A stretch of 42,303 nucleotides of DNA, taken from Marinobacter segnicrescens. GTDB taxonomy: Bacteria; Pseudomonadota; Gammaproteobacteria; Pseudomonadales; Oleiphilaceae. The stretch spans positions 1 to 42,303 of the forward strand of contig NZ_FOHZ01000024.1 of assembly GCF_900111555.1 (NCBI RefSeq). The letters are read 5' to 3'. The notes beneath the pieces are model-generated. The model made no database searches, was not told where the DNA came from, and saw only the letters and a program-made list of their open reading frames with translations. Of this stretch, positions 28,471 to 36,128 are shown one piece after another. Numbering within the stretch: position 1 is the stretch's first letter; the number at the start of each line of letters is the position of its first letter. A program made the position numbers and the translations under genes.

Positions 28471-28547
28471 GGTAACATTCGCCCGTTACCGGTGTTACCG
28501 GCGTGGTAACAGTGGCGGTAACACGTGGGGTGTTACCCGGTGTTACC
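28471..28547. promoter_or_regulatory. Cluster of seven GGTAAC/GTTACC sites, candidate CbrB enhancer
   Basis: GGTAAC occurs at 28471, 28505 and 28517, and its complement GTTACC at 28485, 28494, 28532 and 28542, seven hexamers in 77 bases, several arranged as inverted pairs (for example GGTAACA and TGTTACC around 28517-28537). A further GTAACA lies at 28584. The cluster ends about 115 bases upstream of the sigma-54 promoter, a typical distance for an NtrC-type enhancer. Assignment to CbrB is inference from position. Confidence 0.6.
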
Positions 28548-28663
28548 GCACGAAACACGACATAATGGAAAACCGAGACATGAGTAACACTAAGGGCGCG
28601 GTTTTTATTCCCAAATCCCATTAAAAAAATTCAAGTTGCTGTTAATAAAGGTTTTTCAAAAAG

Positions 28664-28679
28664 TGGCACGGGCACTGCA
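28664..28679 (+). promoter_or_regulatory. Sigma-54 (-24/-12) promoter of the CrcZ-like RNA
   Basis: TGGCAC (28664-28669), five bases, then CTGCA (28675-28679) matches the sigma-54 consensus TGGCAC-N5-TTGCA at all but one position, with the invariant GG and GC dinucleotides exactly ten bases apart. Transcription is expected to start near 28690. The upstream 28600-28660 is A/T-rich, which would help bending between enhancer and promoter. Confidence 0.85.
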
Positions 28680-28689
28680 ATACTCCAAG

Positions 28690-29070
28690 CGCACAACAAC
28701 AAAAACAATGTGACAAAGCAGCGCCACAACAAGAACAAAAAGCTGCAGGAAAAGCGCCCGGTAACAAAAACAAGAACAGGGCGTGAGCGAACTGAGTGTT
28801 TTGGGTGCTGAGCTTTTTAGTGGTGCCTTGGCTTGCGAGGGCCGCAGTTGTAGATAAGAAGCGTCTTCCAGACGTCCACTGCCACTGCTACCGGCCATCG
28901 CGTAGTCACTACCGCTCTCTGTATTCAAAGCGTTCCGTTTGCAGAATTGACTGCCTCAAAGTGAGGCTCAAGCAGGCAACTGGCCTGCCAACAATAAAAA
29001 TTGCAAAAACAACAACAATGCAGATCGTCTACTCTTCCCGGGCGGGTTCGCAACAGCGTTCCCGCCTTTT
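28690..29070 (+). ncRNA. crcZ: CrcZ-like small RNA that sequesters Hfq/Crc
   Basis: About 380 bases between cbrB and pcnB with no plausible protein gene. Five A-rich motifs of the AAnAAnAA type that bind the distal face of Hfq are visible: 28695-28708, 28726-28741, 28763-28778, 28990-29000 and 29005-29018. The transcript is framed by a sigma-54 promoter and an intrinsic terminator. In P. aeruginosa, CrcZ has the same genomic position (cbrB-crcZ-pcnB), a length of about 400 bases, a CbrB/sigma-54-driven promoter and five such CA motifs; it relieves catabolite repression by titrating Hfq-Crc. The middle part (28800-28980) has stem-forming segments and no motif. Boundaries are predicted, and sequence homology to Pseudomonas CrcZ was not tested. 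Confidence 0.85.
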
Positions 29071-29076
29071 GATTTT
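29041..29076 (+). terminator. Intrinsic terminator of the CrcZ-like RNA
   Basis: GGCGGG (29041-29046) pairs with CCCGCC (29061-29066), with an inner CGC-aaca-GCG stem (29049-29058), followed by TTTTGATTTT. It ends the A-rich transcript about 170 bases before pcnB. Confidence 0.88.
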
Positions 29077-29247
29077 CTGGCTCCCGGTTTTTCGATCCCC
29101 AGGCCGGCATGGGCAAATCCTGCACAAACCGTTAAACTCTCCCTCCTGCCCGTACCGTGCGTCACCTTACACGACGCCATCGCTGGCAACGTCAAATCAC
29201 GGCCGGCCCCGGATCCGGGCCGCGGCCAAAGCAGTCCATGGATTTCA

Positions 29248-30627
29248 ATGCTGAAAAACATACAGAAAAGAGTACGCGCCCTGTTTCCTTCCAGGCCTTC
29301 CCCTGAGCCGGTCTACCAGCGCCGGGAAATCCCCCGTGACCAGCACAACGTGTCACGGTCGATGATCAGCGAGCCTGCAAAGAAAGTCCTCAACCGGCTC
29401 AATAATGCCGGTTACGAAGCCTACCTGGTGGGAGGCGGGGTACGGGATATCCTGCTGGGAGAACGCCCCAAGGACTTTGACATTGCTACCGACGCAACAC
29501 CGGAAGAGGTGCACGAGCTGTTCCGCAACTCACGCCTGATCGGACGCCGGTTCCGCATTGTGCATGTCCTCTTCGGCCGGGAAGTGATCGAAGTCACCAC
29601 CTTCCGTGGTAACGCCGGTAACAGTGAAGAGAATGACGAGGAAGACGACGACCGCAAGACCAGTGAACACGGCTTGCTGCTGCGGGATAACGTCTACGGA
29701 AATCAGGAAGAAGATGCCCTGCGCCGCGACTTCACCGTCAACGCCCTCTACTACTGCATTCGCGATTTCACGGTCGTCGACTATGCCGGCGGCGTGGAAG
29801 ACCTTCAGAACCGCCAGCTAAGACTGATTGGTAATCCGGAAACCCGATACCGCGAAGACCCGGTTCGCATGCTTCGGGCGGTCCGCTTCGCGGCCAAACT
29901 TGGATTCACTATTGAGCCGGTCACCGAGGCACCGATCCACGAACTGGCGCCCCTGCTGACCCATATCCCGCCAGCGCGGTTGTTCGAGGAAGTGCTCAAG
30001 CTGTTTTCCGCCGGCTATGGGGAGGCCACCTGGTACCTGCTGAAACAGTATGGCCTGCTGGATCCGCTGTTTCCGGAAACCATGAAGGCCATTGCCGACG
30101 GCCAGCCGGATGAGCTGATCGTCCGCGCCCTGCAGAATACCGACGCCCGCATCCACCAGGGCAAGTCAGTCACCCCCTACTTCATGTATGCCGCACTGCT
30201 CTGGCCAGCACTGCAAGCTGAATGGCAGCGTCGCCAGGATAACGGCGAACCGGTACAACAGGCATTACACCAGTCTATTGGCAAGGTCATTGGCCGGCAG
30301 GTCCAGGCGACATCCATTCCCAAGCGATTCTCCGGCCCCATGAAGGAAATCTGGGAATTGCAGATGCGCCTGCCCCGCCGTCAGGGCAAACGCGCCTATG
30401 GCGTCATGGAGCACCCACGCTTCCGTGCCGCCTATGACTTCCTGCTGGTCCGGGAAGCCGCAGGCGAGGTTGAACCGGGCCTGGGTCAATGGTGGACGGA
30501 TTTCCAGGCAACGGACGACCGCGGTCGAGAGCAGATGCTCACCCAACTGGGCCAGCAGGGCCCCCGCAAGCGTAAGCGCCGCCGCAAGCCTGCAAGTCCC
30601 TCTTCAGCAAAGAGCGGTAATTCGTGA
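29248..30627 (+). CDS. pcnB: Poly(A) polymerase I
   Basis: Adds 3' poly(A) tails that target RNAs for decay. The 459-residue protein has the class II nucleotidyltransferase core YLVGGGVRDILLGERPKDFDIATDA (here GGGVRDILLG and DFDIATD carry the catalytic carboxylates), RRFRIVHVLFG, RRDFTVNALYY and RAVRFAAKLGF, and a Lys/Arg-rich tail (KRKRRRKP) for RNA contact. The ATG at 29248 has no good Shine-Dalgarno; E. coli pcnB is likewise poorly initiated. Residues 1-30 precede the conserved core. folK overlaps its stop (GTGA). Position after cbrB/crcZ matches Pseudomonas. Confidence 0.94.
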   Translation: MLKNIQKRVRALFPSRPSPEPVYQRREIPRDQHNVSRSMISEPAKKVLNRLNNAGYEAYLVGGGVRDILLGERPKDFDIATDATPEEVHELFRNSRLIGRRFRIVHVLFGREVIEVTTFRGNAGNSEENDEEDDDRKTSEHGLLLRDNVYGNQEEDALRRDFTVNALYYCIRDFTVVDYAGGVEDLQNRQLRLIGNPETRYREDPVRMLRAVRFAAKLGFTIEPVTEAPIHELAPLLTHIPPARLFEEVLKLFSAGYGEATWYLLKQYGLLDPLFPETMKAIADGQPDELIVRALQNTDARIHQGKSVTPYFMYAALLWPALQAEWQRRQDNGEPVQQALHQSIGKVIGRQVQATSIPKRFSGPMKEIWELQMRLPRRQGKRAYGVMEHPRFRAAYDFLLVREAAGEVEPGLGQWWTDFQATDDRGREQMLTQLGQQGPRKRKRRRKPASPSSAKSGNS

Positions 30628-31154
30628 GCAAAAGGGTTCACGCCTGGATCGGCCTGGGCAGCAATCTGGAGGACCCATTAGAGCAACTGGCCCGGGCCGT
30701 CACTGGTCTGGCGACGCTGCCGGACACCACCCTGTTAGGCCAATCTGCATTCTATCGCAGCCGACCGGTGGGCCCGCAGGACCAGCCCGATTTCATCAAC
30801 GCCGTGGTACTACTGGAAACCGCGCTGTCACCAGAGACCCTACTCGACCACCTGCAGCAACTGGAACAGGCTCATGGCAGGGTCAGGCTCCGTCGCTGGG
30901 GGCCTCGTACGCTGGACCTCGACCTGTTGCTATATGGCAGCGAGACAATCAGCACGCCAAGGCTGACGGTGCCACACCCGCGCCTGGCAGAACGGGACTT
31001 TGTGCTGCGACCCATGCTGGATATCGACCCGAAGGCAGCCTTGCCGGACGGTCGCACCTGCCGGGGACTGCTTGCACAATGCACCGATAACGACCTGAAA
31101 CGACTCGAGCCCCCGATCACTACCGGCCTTGCCACACCACCTCCCTCGCATTAA
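30624..31154 (+). CDS. folK: HPPK, 6-hydroxymethyl-7,8-dihydropterin pyrophosphokinase (copy 1)
   Basis: Transfers pyrophosphate from ATP to hydroxymethyl-dihydropterin in folate synthesis. The 176-residue protein has GLGSNLEDP, DFINAVV, RWGPRTLDLDLLLYG (with the two metal-binding Asp residues) and VPHPRLAERDFVLRPM, the complete HPPK signature set. The GTG start overlaps the pcnB stop by four bases. A second, diverged copy lies at 34566-35066 next to folB. Downstream panB and panC share the pterin/pantothenate C1-unit theme. Confidence 0.94.
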   Translation: MSKRVHAWIGLGSNLEDPLEQLARAVTGLATLPDTTLLGQSAFYRSRPVGPQDQPDFINAVVLLETALSPETLLDHLQQLEQAHGRVRLRRWGPRTLDLDLLLYGSETISTPRLTVPHPRLAERDFVLRPMLDIDPKAALPDGRTCRGLLAQCTDNDLKRLEPPITTGLATPPPSH

Positions 31155-31243
31155 CCTTGACAGCAATCCTGCATGTCCGGAGCGGCTGCACGCAATCCTG
31201 CTGACAGCCCCGGTCCATCCATCACAGCAAAGGCATCAGTGTT

Positions 31244-32035
31244 ATGGCGGTAACCATCAATACCCTTCGTGACTATAAGGAAAAAGGTGAGGCCTTCGCC
31301 GTCCTCACGGCCTATGACGCTGCATTCGCCCAGGTGGTCAGCGAAGCAGGCGTGGACGCCATCCTTATTGGCGACTCCCTTGGCATGGTTCTCCAGGGTA
31401 ACGACAGCACCCTTCCAGTCACCCTGGAAGAAATGTGTTACCACACTCGCTGCGTGGCCGCAGGCAACCGTGGCGCACTGATCATGGCTGACATGCCCTT
31501 CATGACATACGGCACCATCCCCGATGCCCTGGATAACGCGGCAGAACTGATGAGGGCCGGGGCCCATATGGTCAAGCTTGAAGGTACCGACTGGATGAAG
31601 GACACCATCAGTGCCCTCAGTGAGCGGGGTGTTCCGGTTTGCGCCCACCTGGGCCTGACCCCCCAGTTCGTCAACAAGTTTGGCGGTTACAAGGTTCAGG
31701 GCCGTGACGAAAAACAGGCAGAGCTGATGATCGAGCACGCCAGTGACCTGGTCGCTGCCGGCGCAGATGTCATCCTTCTGGAGTGCGTACCGGCCCCCCT
31801 GGCCGCCCGTATTACCCAGGCCGTGCAGGCACCCGTGATCGGCATCGGCGCCGGCAAGGACACCGACGGCCAGGTACTGGTCCTCCACGATATGCTGGGA
31901 ATCCCCGAAGGCCGCAAGGCAAAGTTCGTAAAGAACTTCCTTGAAGAAGGCGGCAGCATTCCCGGCGCCATCAAGTCCTACGTACAGGCGGTTCGTGACC
32001 GCACCTTCCCCGGCGAGGAGCATACGTTCAAGTAA
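31244..32035 (+). CDS. panB: 3-methyl-2-oxobutanoate hydroxymethyltransferase
   Basis: First pantothenate step: transfers a hydroxymethyl group from methylene-tetrahydrofolate to ketoisovalerate, giving ketopantoate. The 263-residue TIM-barrel protein shows [27 protein letters not shown] (metal-binding Asp), LGLTPQ, LLECVP and GIGAG, as expected, at normal length. Its last base is the first base of the panC start codon (TAATG), so the two are tightly coupled. Confidence 0.96.
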   Translation: MAVTINTLRDYKEKGEAFAVLTAYDAAFAQVVSEAGVDAILIGDSLGMVLQGNDSTLPVTLEEMCYHTRCVAAGNRGALIMADMPFMTYGTIPDALDNAAELMRAGAHMVKLEGTDWMKDTISALSERGVPVCAHLGLTPQFVNKFGGYKVQGRDEKQAELMIEHASDLVAAGADVILLECVPAPLAARITQAVQAPVIGIGAGKDTDGQVLVLHDMLGIPEGRKAKFVKNFLEEGGSIPGAIKSYVQAVRDRTFPGEEHTFK

Positions 32036-32883
32036 TGCGTACCGTACACACTCTCAAGGAGCTGCGAGCCATCATCCGCAGCTATCGCACCCAGGGTAAG
32101 CGGGTGGGCCTGGTGCCCACCATGGGCAATCTGCACGAGGGCCACCTTGCGCTGGTTCGCAGGGCACATGAAGCCGCCGATGTTGTGGTTACCAGCATCT
32201 TCGTAAACCCGATGCAGTTCGGTGCCGGCGAAGACCTGGACGCCTACCCCCGTACCCTGGCTGATGACCAGCGCAAGCTGGAGGCAGAAGGCAATACCCT
32301 GCTGTTTGCGCCGCCGATCAGTGAAGTCTATCCCGACGGCCTTGCCCGCCAGACCCGCGTCATCGTCCCCGAAGTGAGCGAAGGCCACTGCGGAGCCAGC
32401 CGGCCCGGCCACTTCGAAGGCGTCGCCACGGTAGTGTCCATGCTGTTCAATATGGTCCAGCCCGACGTCGCCGTGTTCGGTGAAAAGGACTATCAGCAGC
32501 TGGCGGTCATCCGCAAGATGGTCCGTGACCTGTTCATCCCGGTGGACGTCATCGGCCTGCCCACGATCCGTGATGAGGACGGCCTGGCCATGAGCTCCCG
32601 CAATGGCTACCTGTCAGCAGCGGAGCGGAAGAAGGCACCTGCCTTGCACCGGCTGCTTTCGGAAACCGGCGCTGCGTTGCTTGGCGGCAGCGATGACTAT
32701 GCCGGGCTGGAAACAGCCGCCAGGGAGGCCCTGACCGCGGAGGGTTTCCGCCCCGACTATTTCAATATCGTTAACAGCCTTACCCTGAAACCGGCTTCAC
32801 CCGGAGACCGCCAGCTCACCCTGCTGGCGGCTGCATTCCTGGGAACAACCCGATTGATTGATAACCTCTCAATCGAACGCTAA
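32035..32883 (+). CDS. panC: Pantothenate synthetase
   Basis: ATP-dependent condensation of pantoate and beta-alanine. The 282-residue protein has [15 protein letters not shown] with the HxGH nucleotide motif, [17 protein letters not shown] and AMSSRNGYL (a KMSKS-like loop), all typical. It overlaps panB by one base. The gene panD (aspartate decarboxylase, source of beta-alanine), which follows panC in Pseudomonas, is absent: only 20 bases separate panC from pgi. Confidence 0.96.
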   Translation: MRTVHTLKELRAIIRSYRTQGKRVGLVPTMGNLHEGHLALVRRAHEAADVVVTSIFVNPMQFGAGEDLDAYPRTLADDQRKLEAEGNTLLFAPPISEVYPDGLARQTRVIVPEVSEGHCGASRPGHFEGVATVVSMLFNMVQPDVAVFGEKDYQQLAVIRKMVRDLFIPVDVIGLPTIRDEDGLAMSSRNGYLSAAERKKAPALHRLLSETGAALLGGSDDYAGLETAAREALTAEGFRPDYFNIVNSLTLKPASPGDRQLTLLAAAFLGTTRLIDNLSIER

Positions 32884-32903
32884 ACCCAAAGAAAGGATGC
32901 AAG

Positions 32904-34553
32904 ATGGTACAGGTACGTTCCCCCCTGACCCGGACACCGGAATGGCACGCCCTGCGTGAACACCAGGCCCGACTGGACAAGGTGCACATGCGCACGCTGT
33001 TCCGGGACGACCCGGAGCGTTTCCATCGCTTTTCCCTGACCGCTGCAGGACTGCAGCTGGACTATTCGAAGAATCGCATCGATCGCTCCACGCCAGACCT
33101 GCTGGCCGCCCTGGCGAAGACCTGTCGGCTCCCGGAAGCCCGAGAGGCCATGTTTAACGGCGATACCATCAATAACACCGAGCACCGACCCGCCCTGCAT
33201 ACTGCCCTGCGAGCAACCCCTGACCAGGATATCCGGGTGGACGGGATCAATATTGTGCCGGAAGTCCAGGCCACCCTGGAGCAGATGGAGGCTTTCGTGG
33301 CACAGGTGCACGGCGGCGAGCGTACCGGCTACCGGGGTGACCCCCTGACCGATGTGGTCTCCATTGGCATCGGCGGCTCCTACCTTGGTCCGCGTATGAT
33401 GACCGAGGCACTGAAACCCTATAGCCGTGAAGGCATCCATTGCCACTACATCGCCAATATCGACGGCACTGATATCAGTGAAGTCCTGGCAAAGGTACGT
33501 CCAGAGAGCACCCTGTTCCTGGTGCAGTCCAAGTCCTTCGGCACCCAGGAAACGCTGGAGAACAGCAAGCTCGCACGTCAGTGGTTGCTGGATGCCGGCG
33601 CCACCGAGGCGGACCTCGCCCGGCACTTTGTGGCGGTTACCGCCAATGCCGACGCGGCCCGACACTTTGGCATCGCGCCTGAGGCCGTGTTCCCCATGTG
33701 GGACTGGGTAGGTGGTCGCTATTCCCTGTGGTCCGCCATTGGCCTGCCCATCGCACTGACCCTGGGCATGGACAACTTCCGCCGTATACTCGACGGCGCC
33801 CGGGCCATGGATACGCATTTCCGGGAAGCGCCACTGCAGGAAAACATGCCTGTGGTGATGGCCATGCTGGGCGTCTGGTACGTCAATTTCTGGGACGCCG
33901 ACACCCACGCTATCCTCACCTACGACGAATATCTGAAGGAACTCCCCGCCCATCTCCAGCAGCTGGACATGGAGAGCAATGGCAAGCGGGTCGATCGCAC
34001 TGGTGAGCCGGTGGACTACCGCACCGGGCCAGTAATCTGGGGAGGCGTCGGGGCCAATGGCCAGCACGCCTATCATCAACTGCTGCATCAGGGCACGGTG
34101 CTCTCTCCGGCGGACTTCATTATCCCCCTGACAAGCCACAATCCGGTCGCCAACCATCACGCCACCCTGTTCGCCAACTGCCTGGCCCAGACCCAGGCAC
34201 TGATGCAGGGCAAGACAGAGGCTGAAGCCCGCAGCGAACTGACAGCCCAGGGACTGTCGGCAGATGAAGTGGACCGGCTGGCACCCCACAAGGTGATTCC
34301 CGGGAACAAGCCGTCCAATACCCTCGTGTTCGAGAAGGCCACACCGGAGGTGCTCGGAGCGCTGGTTGCGCTCTACGAGCACCGCACCTTTGTCCAGGGG
34401 GTGGTCTGGAACCTGAACTCATTCGATCAGTGGGGTGTGGAGCTGGGCAAACAGCTGGGCAAGCCCATCCTGCAACAACTTGGTGAAGGTATTCGCTACG
34501 AGGAGCTGGACAGCTCCACGGCAGGCCTGATGCGATTATTCCGGGGCGAGTAG
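32904..34553 (+). CDS. pgi: Glucose-6-phosphate isomerase
   Basis: Interconverts glucose-6-phosphate and fructose-6-phosphate. The 549-residue protein has the family signatures SIGIGGSYLGPRMM, SKSFGTQETLEN, DWVGGRYSLWSAIGL, the active-site region GANGQHAYHQLLHQG and the C-terminal catalytic lysine region (FDQWGVELGKQ), at standard length. The ATG at 32904 follows AAAGGA. It ends the pcnB-folK-panBC-pgi run and is convergent with folK2, with a hairpin at the junction. Confidence 0.96.
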   Translation: MVQVRSPLTRTPEWHALREHQARLDKVHMRTLFRDDPERFHRFSLTAAGLQLDYSKNRIDRSTPDLLAALAKTCRLPEAREAMFNGDTINNTEHRPALHTALRATPDQDIRVDGINIVPEVQATLEQMEAFVAQVHGGERTGYRGDPLTDVVSIGIGGSYLGPRMMTEALKPYSREGIHCHYIANIDGTDISEVLAKVRPESTLFLVQSKSFGTQETLENSKLARQWLLDAGATEADLARHFVAVTANADAARHFGIAPEAVFPMWDWVGGRYSLWSAIGLPIALTLGMDNFRRILDGARAMDTHFREAPLQENMPVVMAMLGVWYVNFWDADTHAILTYDEYLKELPAHLQQLDMESNGKRVDRTGEPVDYRTGPVIWGGVGANGQHAYHQLLHQGTVLSPADFIIPLTSHNPVANHHATLFANCLAQTQALMQGKTEAEARSELTAQGLSADEVDRLAPHKVIPGNKPSNTLVFEKATPEVLGALVALYEHRTFVQGVVWNLNSFDQWGVELGKQLGKPILQQLGEGIRYEELDSSTAGLMRLFRGE

Positions 34554-34565
34554 CCTGGGCATCGA

Positions 34566-35066
34566 TTACCCTGGCCAGCGGAAGTCCGCTGGCCAGAGCT
34601 TCTGTTCACGGTCATAGGCCTGCCACAGCTCGCGGTAGGTGCGACCGTTGACCGGGTGGCGTTGATCACCAGCCAGTTCCGCCAGCGGGCGCAACACGAA
34701 CGCGTTGTAAAGAATTTCCGGACGCGGAATCTCCACCCCATCGGTGGCCTGGTCAAGGTCACCGTAGGTCAGTACGTCCAGGTCCAGGGTCCGCGGACTG
34801 AACCGGGGTGCTCCAGGCTTGCGGCCGTTGGCCAGCTCGATGGCTTTCAGGCACCGGCTCAGTTCCCCTACCGACTTCGCGGTACGAACGCCCACTACCA
34901 GGTTGAAGAAAGGAGAGCCGTCAAAGCCCACTGCCTCGCTTTCGTAGATCGGTGACACGGCCAACTCACCAAACGCCTGCGCCAGCGCCTCCAGCCCGGC
35001 CCGAATATGGTGGTGGCGATCCACATTACTGCCGACACCGATAAAAACCTGAACCGGGCCAGCCAT
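34566..35066 (-). CDS. folK: HPPK, 6-hydroxymethyl-7,8-dihydropterin pyrophosphokinase (copy 2)
   Basis: Second pyrophosphokinase of folate synthesis in this window. The 166-residue protein has FIGVGSNVDRHHHIRAGL, FFNLVVG, RFSPRTLDLDVLTYGD (both catalytic Asp) and IPRPEILYNAFVLRPL. Compared with the copy at 30624 the signature GPRT is SPRT and the final motif HPRL is RPEI, so it is clearly diverged; Pseudomonas also has two. Its ATG overlaps the folB stop by one base (TAATG), so FolB and this FolK, consecutive steps, are coupled. The 3' end carries a perfect palindrome. Confidence 0.92.
   Translation of the reverse strand: MAGPVQVFIGVGSNVDRHHHIRAGLEALAQAFGELAVSPIYESEAVGFDGSPFFNLVVGVRTAKSVGELSRCLKAIELANGRKPGAPRFSPRTLDLDVLTYGDLDQATDGVEIPRPEILYNAFVLRPLAELAGDQRHPVNGRTYRELWQAYDREQKLWPADFRWPG
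34571..34596. terminator. Palindromic hairpin at the pgi / folK2 convergence
   Basis: CTGGCCAGCGGA (34571-34582), two bases, TCCGCTGGCCAG (34585-34596): a perfect 12-base inverted repeat just after the pgi stop and inside the last codons of folK2. It may act as a terminator for pgi, but the T-run is lacking. Confidence 0.45.
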
Positions 35067-35422
35067 TACCAGACGCCCCGCTGGATCTTTACCCCCACCT
35101 GGCGGGCGGCAGGGACTGCACCGGGCTTCCACAGCGTGAGCCTCAGCCCTGGCACCGCAAACGTTGACATAAGCGAGGCAGCCAGTTTTTCAGCGGCGGT
35201 TTCCAGTAACGCAGGCTGACATCCCCTGAAGAAATCCTGCACATGTTCACTCACTGCCGCATAATCCAGGGCCTTGTGAACATCATCGGACGCTGCCGCA
35301 AGACGATTATCCCAGGCCATTTCCAGGTCAACGCGCAGCTCCTGGTGGATCTCCCGTTCCCATTCATAGACCCCGATCACCGTTTCTACGACCAGGCCCT
35401 CGATCAATACGCTGTCACTCAC
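35066..35422 (-). CDS. folB: Dihydroneopterin aldolase
   Basis: Cleaves dihydroneopterin to hydroxymethyl-dihydropterin, the substrate of FolK. The 118-residue protein has the typical start DSVLIEGLVVETVIGVYEWER (given as LIEGLVVETVIGVYEWER), a central DYAAVSEHVQ and LLETAAEKLA, and the terminal VGVKIQR. I start at the GTG at 35422 with GGAG seven bases upstream; the frame is open 16 codons further but with no conserved residues. It is divergent from plsY and coupled to folK2. Confidence 0.93.
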   Translation of the reverse strand: MSDSVLIEGLVVETVIGVYEWEREIHQELRVDLEMAWDNRLAAASDDVHKALDYAAVSEHVQDFFRGCQPALLETAAEKLAASLMSTFAVPGLRLTLWKPGAVPAARQVGVKIQRGVW

Positions 35423-35526
35423 GGCGTTACTCCACCATTGCCTATTTGCTGATTGAACCACCGACAACAACGGGCTAAGGTCGGAAGTCCCGACTCAACA
35501 GGCCGCAAACAGGAAGCGCCCCGACC

Positions 35527-36120
35527 ATGGATTCCATCAGCCAGCCGATACTGCTTATTGCCCTGTGTGGATTCGCCTATGCGGTCGGCTCGATCCTCTT
35601 CGCCATCCCGGTCTGTCGCCTGGGCGGCCTGACCGATCCCCGGGCACTTGGCTCCCGGAACCCCGGCGCTACCAATGTGTATCGCAGCGGCGGGCCGCTC
35701 CCTGCTGGCCTTACCCTGCTGCTGGACGCCCTGAAGGGCGCTGTCCCGGTCTGGCTCGCCGGCCATTACGGCTTTTCCGTCTTTGCCCAGGCCATGGTGG
35801 CCCTTTGTGCCGTCACCGGCCACATGGTGCCTGTATGGTACCGGTTCCAGGGCGGCAAGGGCGTTGCTACCGCCCTGGGCAGTGGACTTGTGCTGGCACC
35901 TCTGACCACTACCCTGTTGGCACTGATCTGGCTGGTCATCATTTGGCGCTGGCGCATCTCGGCCCTCGCCTCGGTGATCGCCATTGGCTCAGGGCCGGTA
36001 ATCAGCGCCCTGTTCGAGCCGGAAACCCTGCCCCTGTTTGGCCTGCTGGCCATTGTTATCGTCATCCGTCACCGCAACAACCTGATCCGGCTTGCCCAGG
36101 GGCGGGAAAGCCGGTTCTAG
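35527..36120 (+). CDS. plsY: Acyl-phosphate:glycerol-3-phosphate acyltransferase
   Basis: Inner-membrane enzyme making lysophosphatidic acid from acyl-phosphate. The 197-residue protein has about five membrane helices and the three family motifs: GSRNPGATNVYRSGG, GHMVPVWYRFQGGKGVAT and a later basic motif around RHRNNLIRL. It is divergent from folB and convergent with tsaD, the standard arrangement in gammaproteobacteria. Confidence 0.95.
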   Translation: MDSISQPILLIALCGFAYAVGSILFAIPVCRLGGLTDPRALGSRNPGATNVYRSGGPLPAGLTLLLDALKGAVPVWLAGHYGFSVFAQAMVALCAVTGHMVPVWYRFQGGKGVATALGSGLVLAPLTTTLLALIWLVIIWRWRISALASVIAIGSGPVISALFEPETLPLFGLLAIVIVIRHRNNLIRLAQGRESRF

Positions 36121-36128
36121 CGTCCCGT

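Noticed and set aside
28471..28547. GGTAAC repeats as a CRISPR array
   Set aside because: The repeated unit is only six bases, occurs in both orientations, spacing is irregular and short, and no cas gene is near.
28796..29254. 152-codon frame through the CrcZ-like region
   Set aside because: It runs through the A-rich motifs and the terminator hairpin, lacks a ribosome site, and has shadow-like composition.
31151..32023. 290-codon minus-strand frame opposite panB
   Set aside because: Antisense to intact panB; no conserved motif.
32880..34382. 500-codon minus-strand frame opposite pgi
   Set aside because: Fully antisense to an intact glucose-6-phosphate isomerase; composition (His, Gly, Gln, Val rich) is that of a codon-position shadow.
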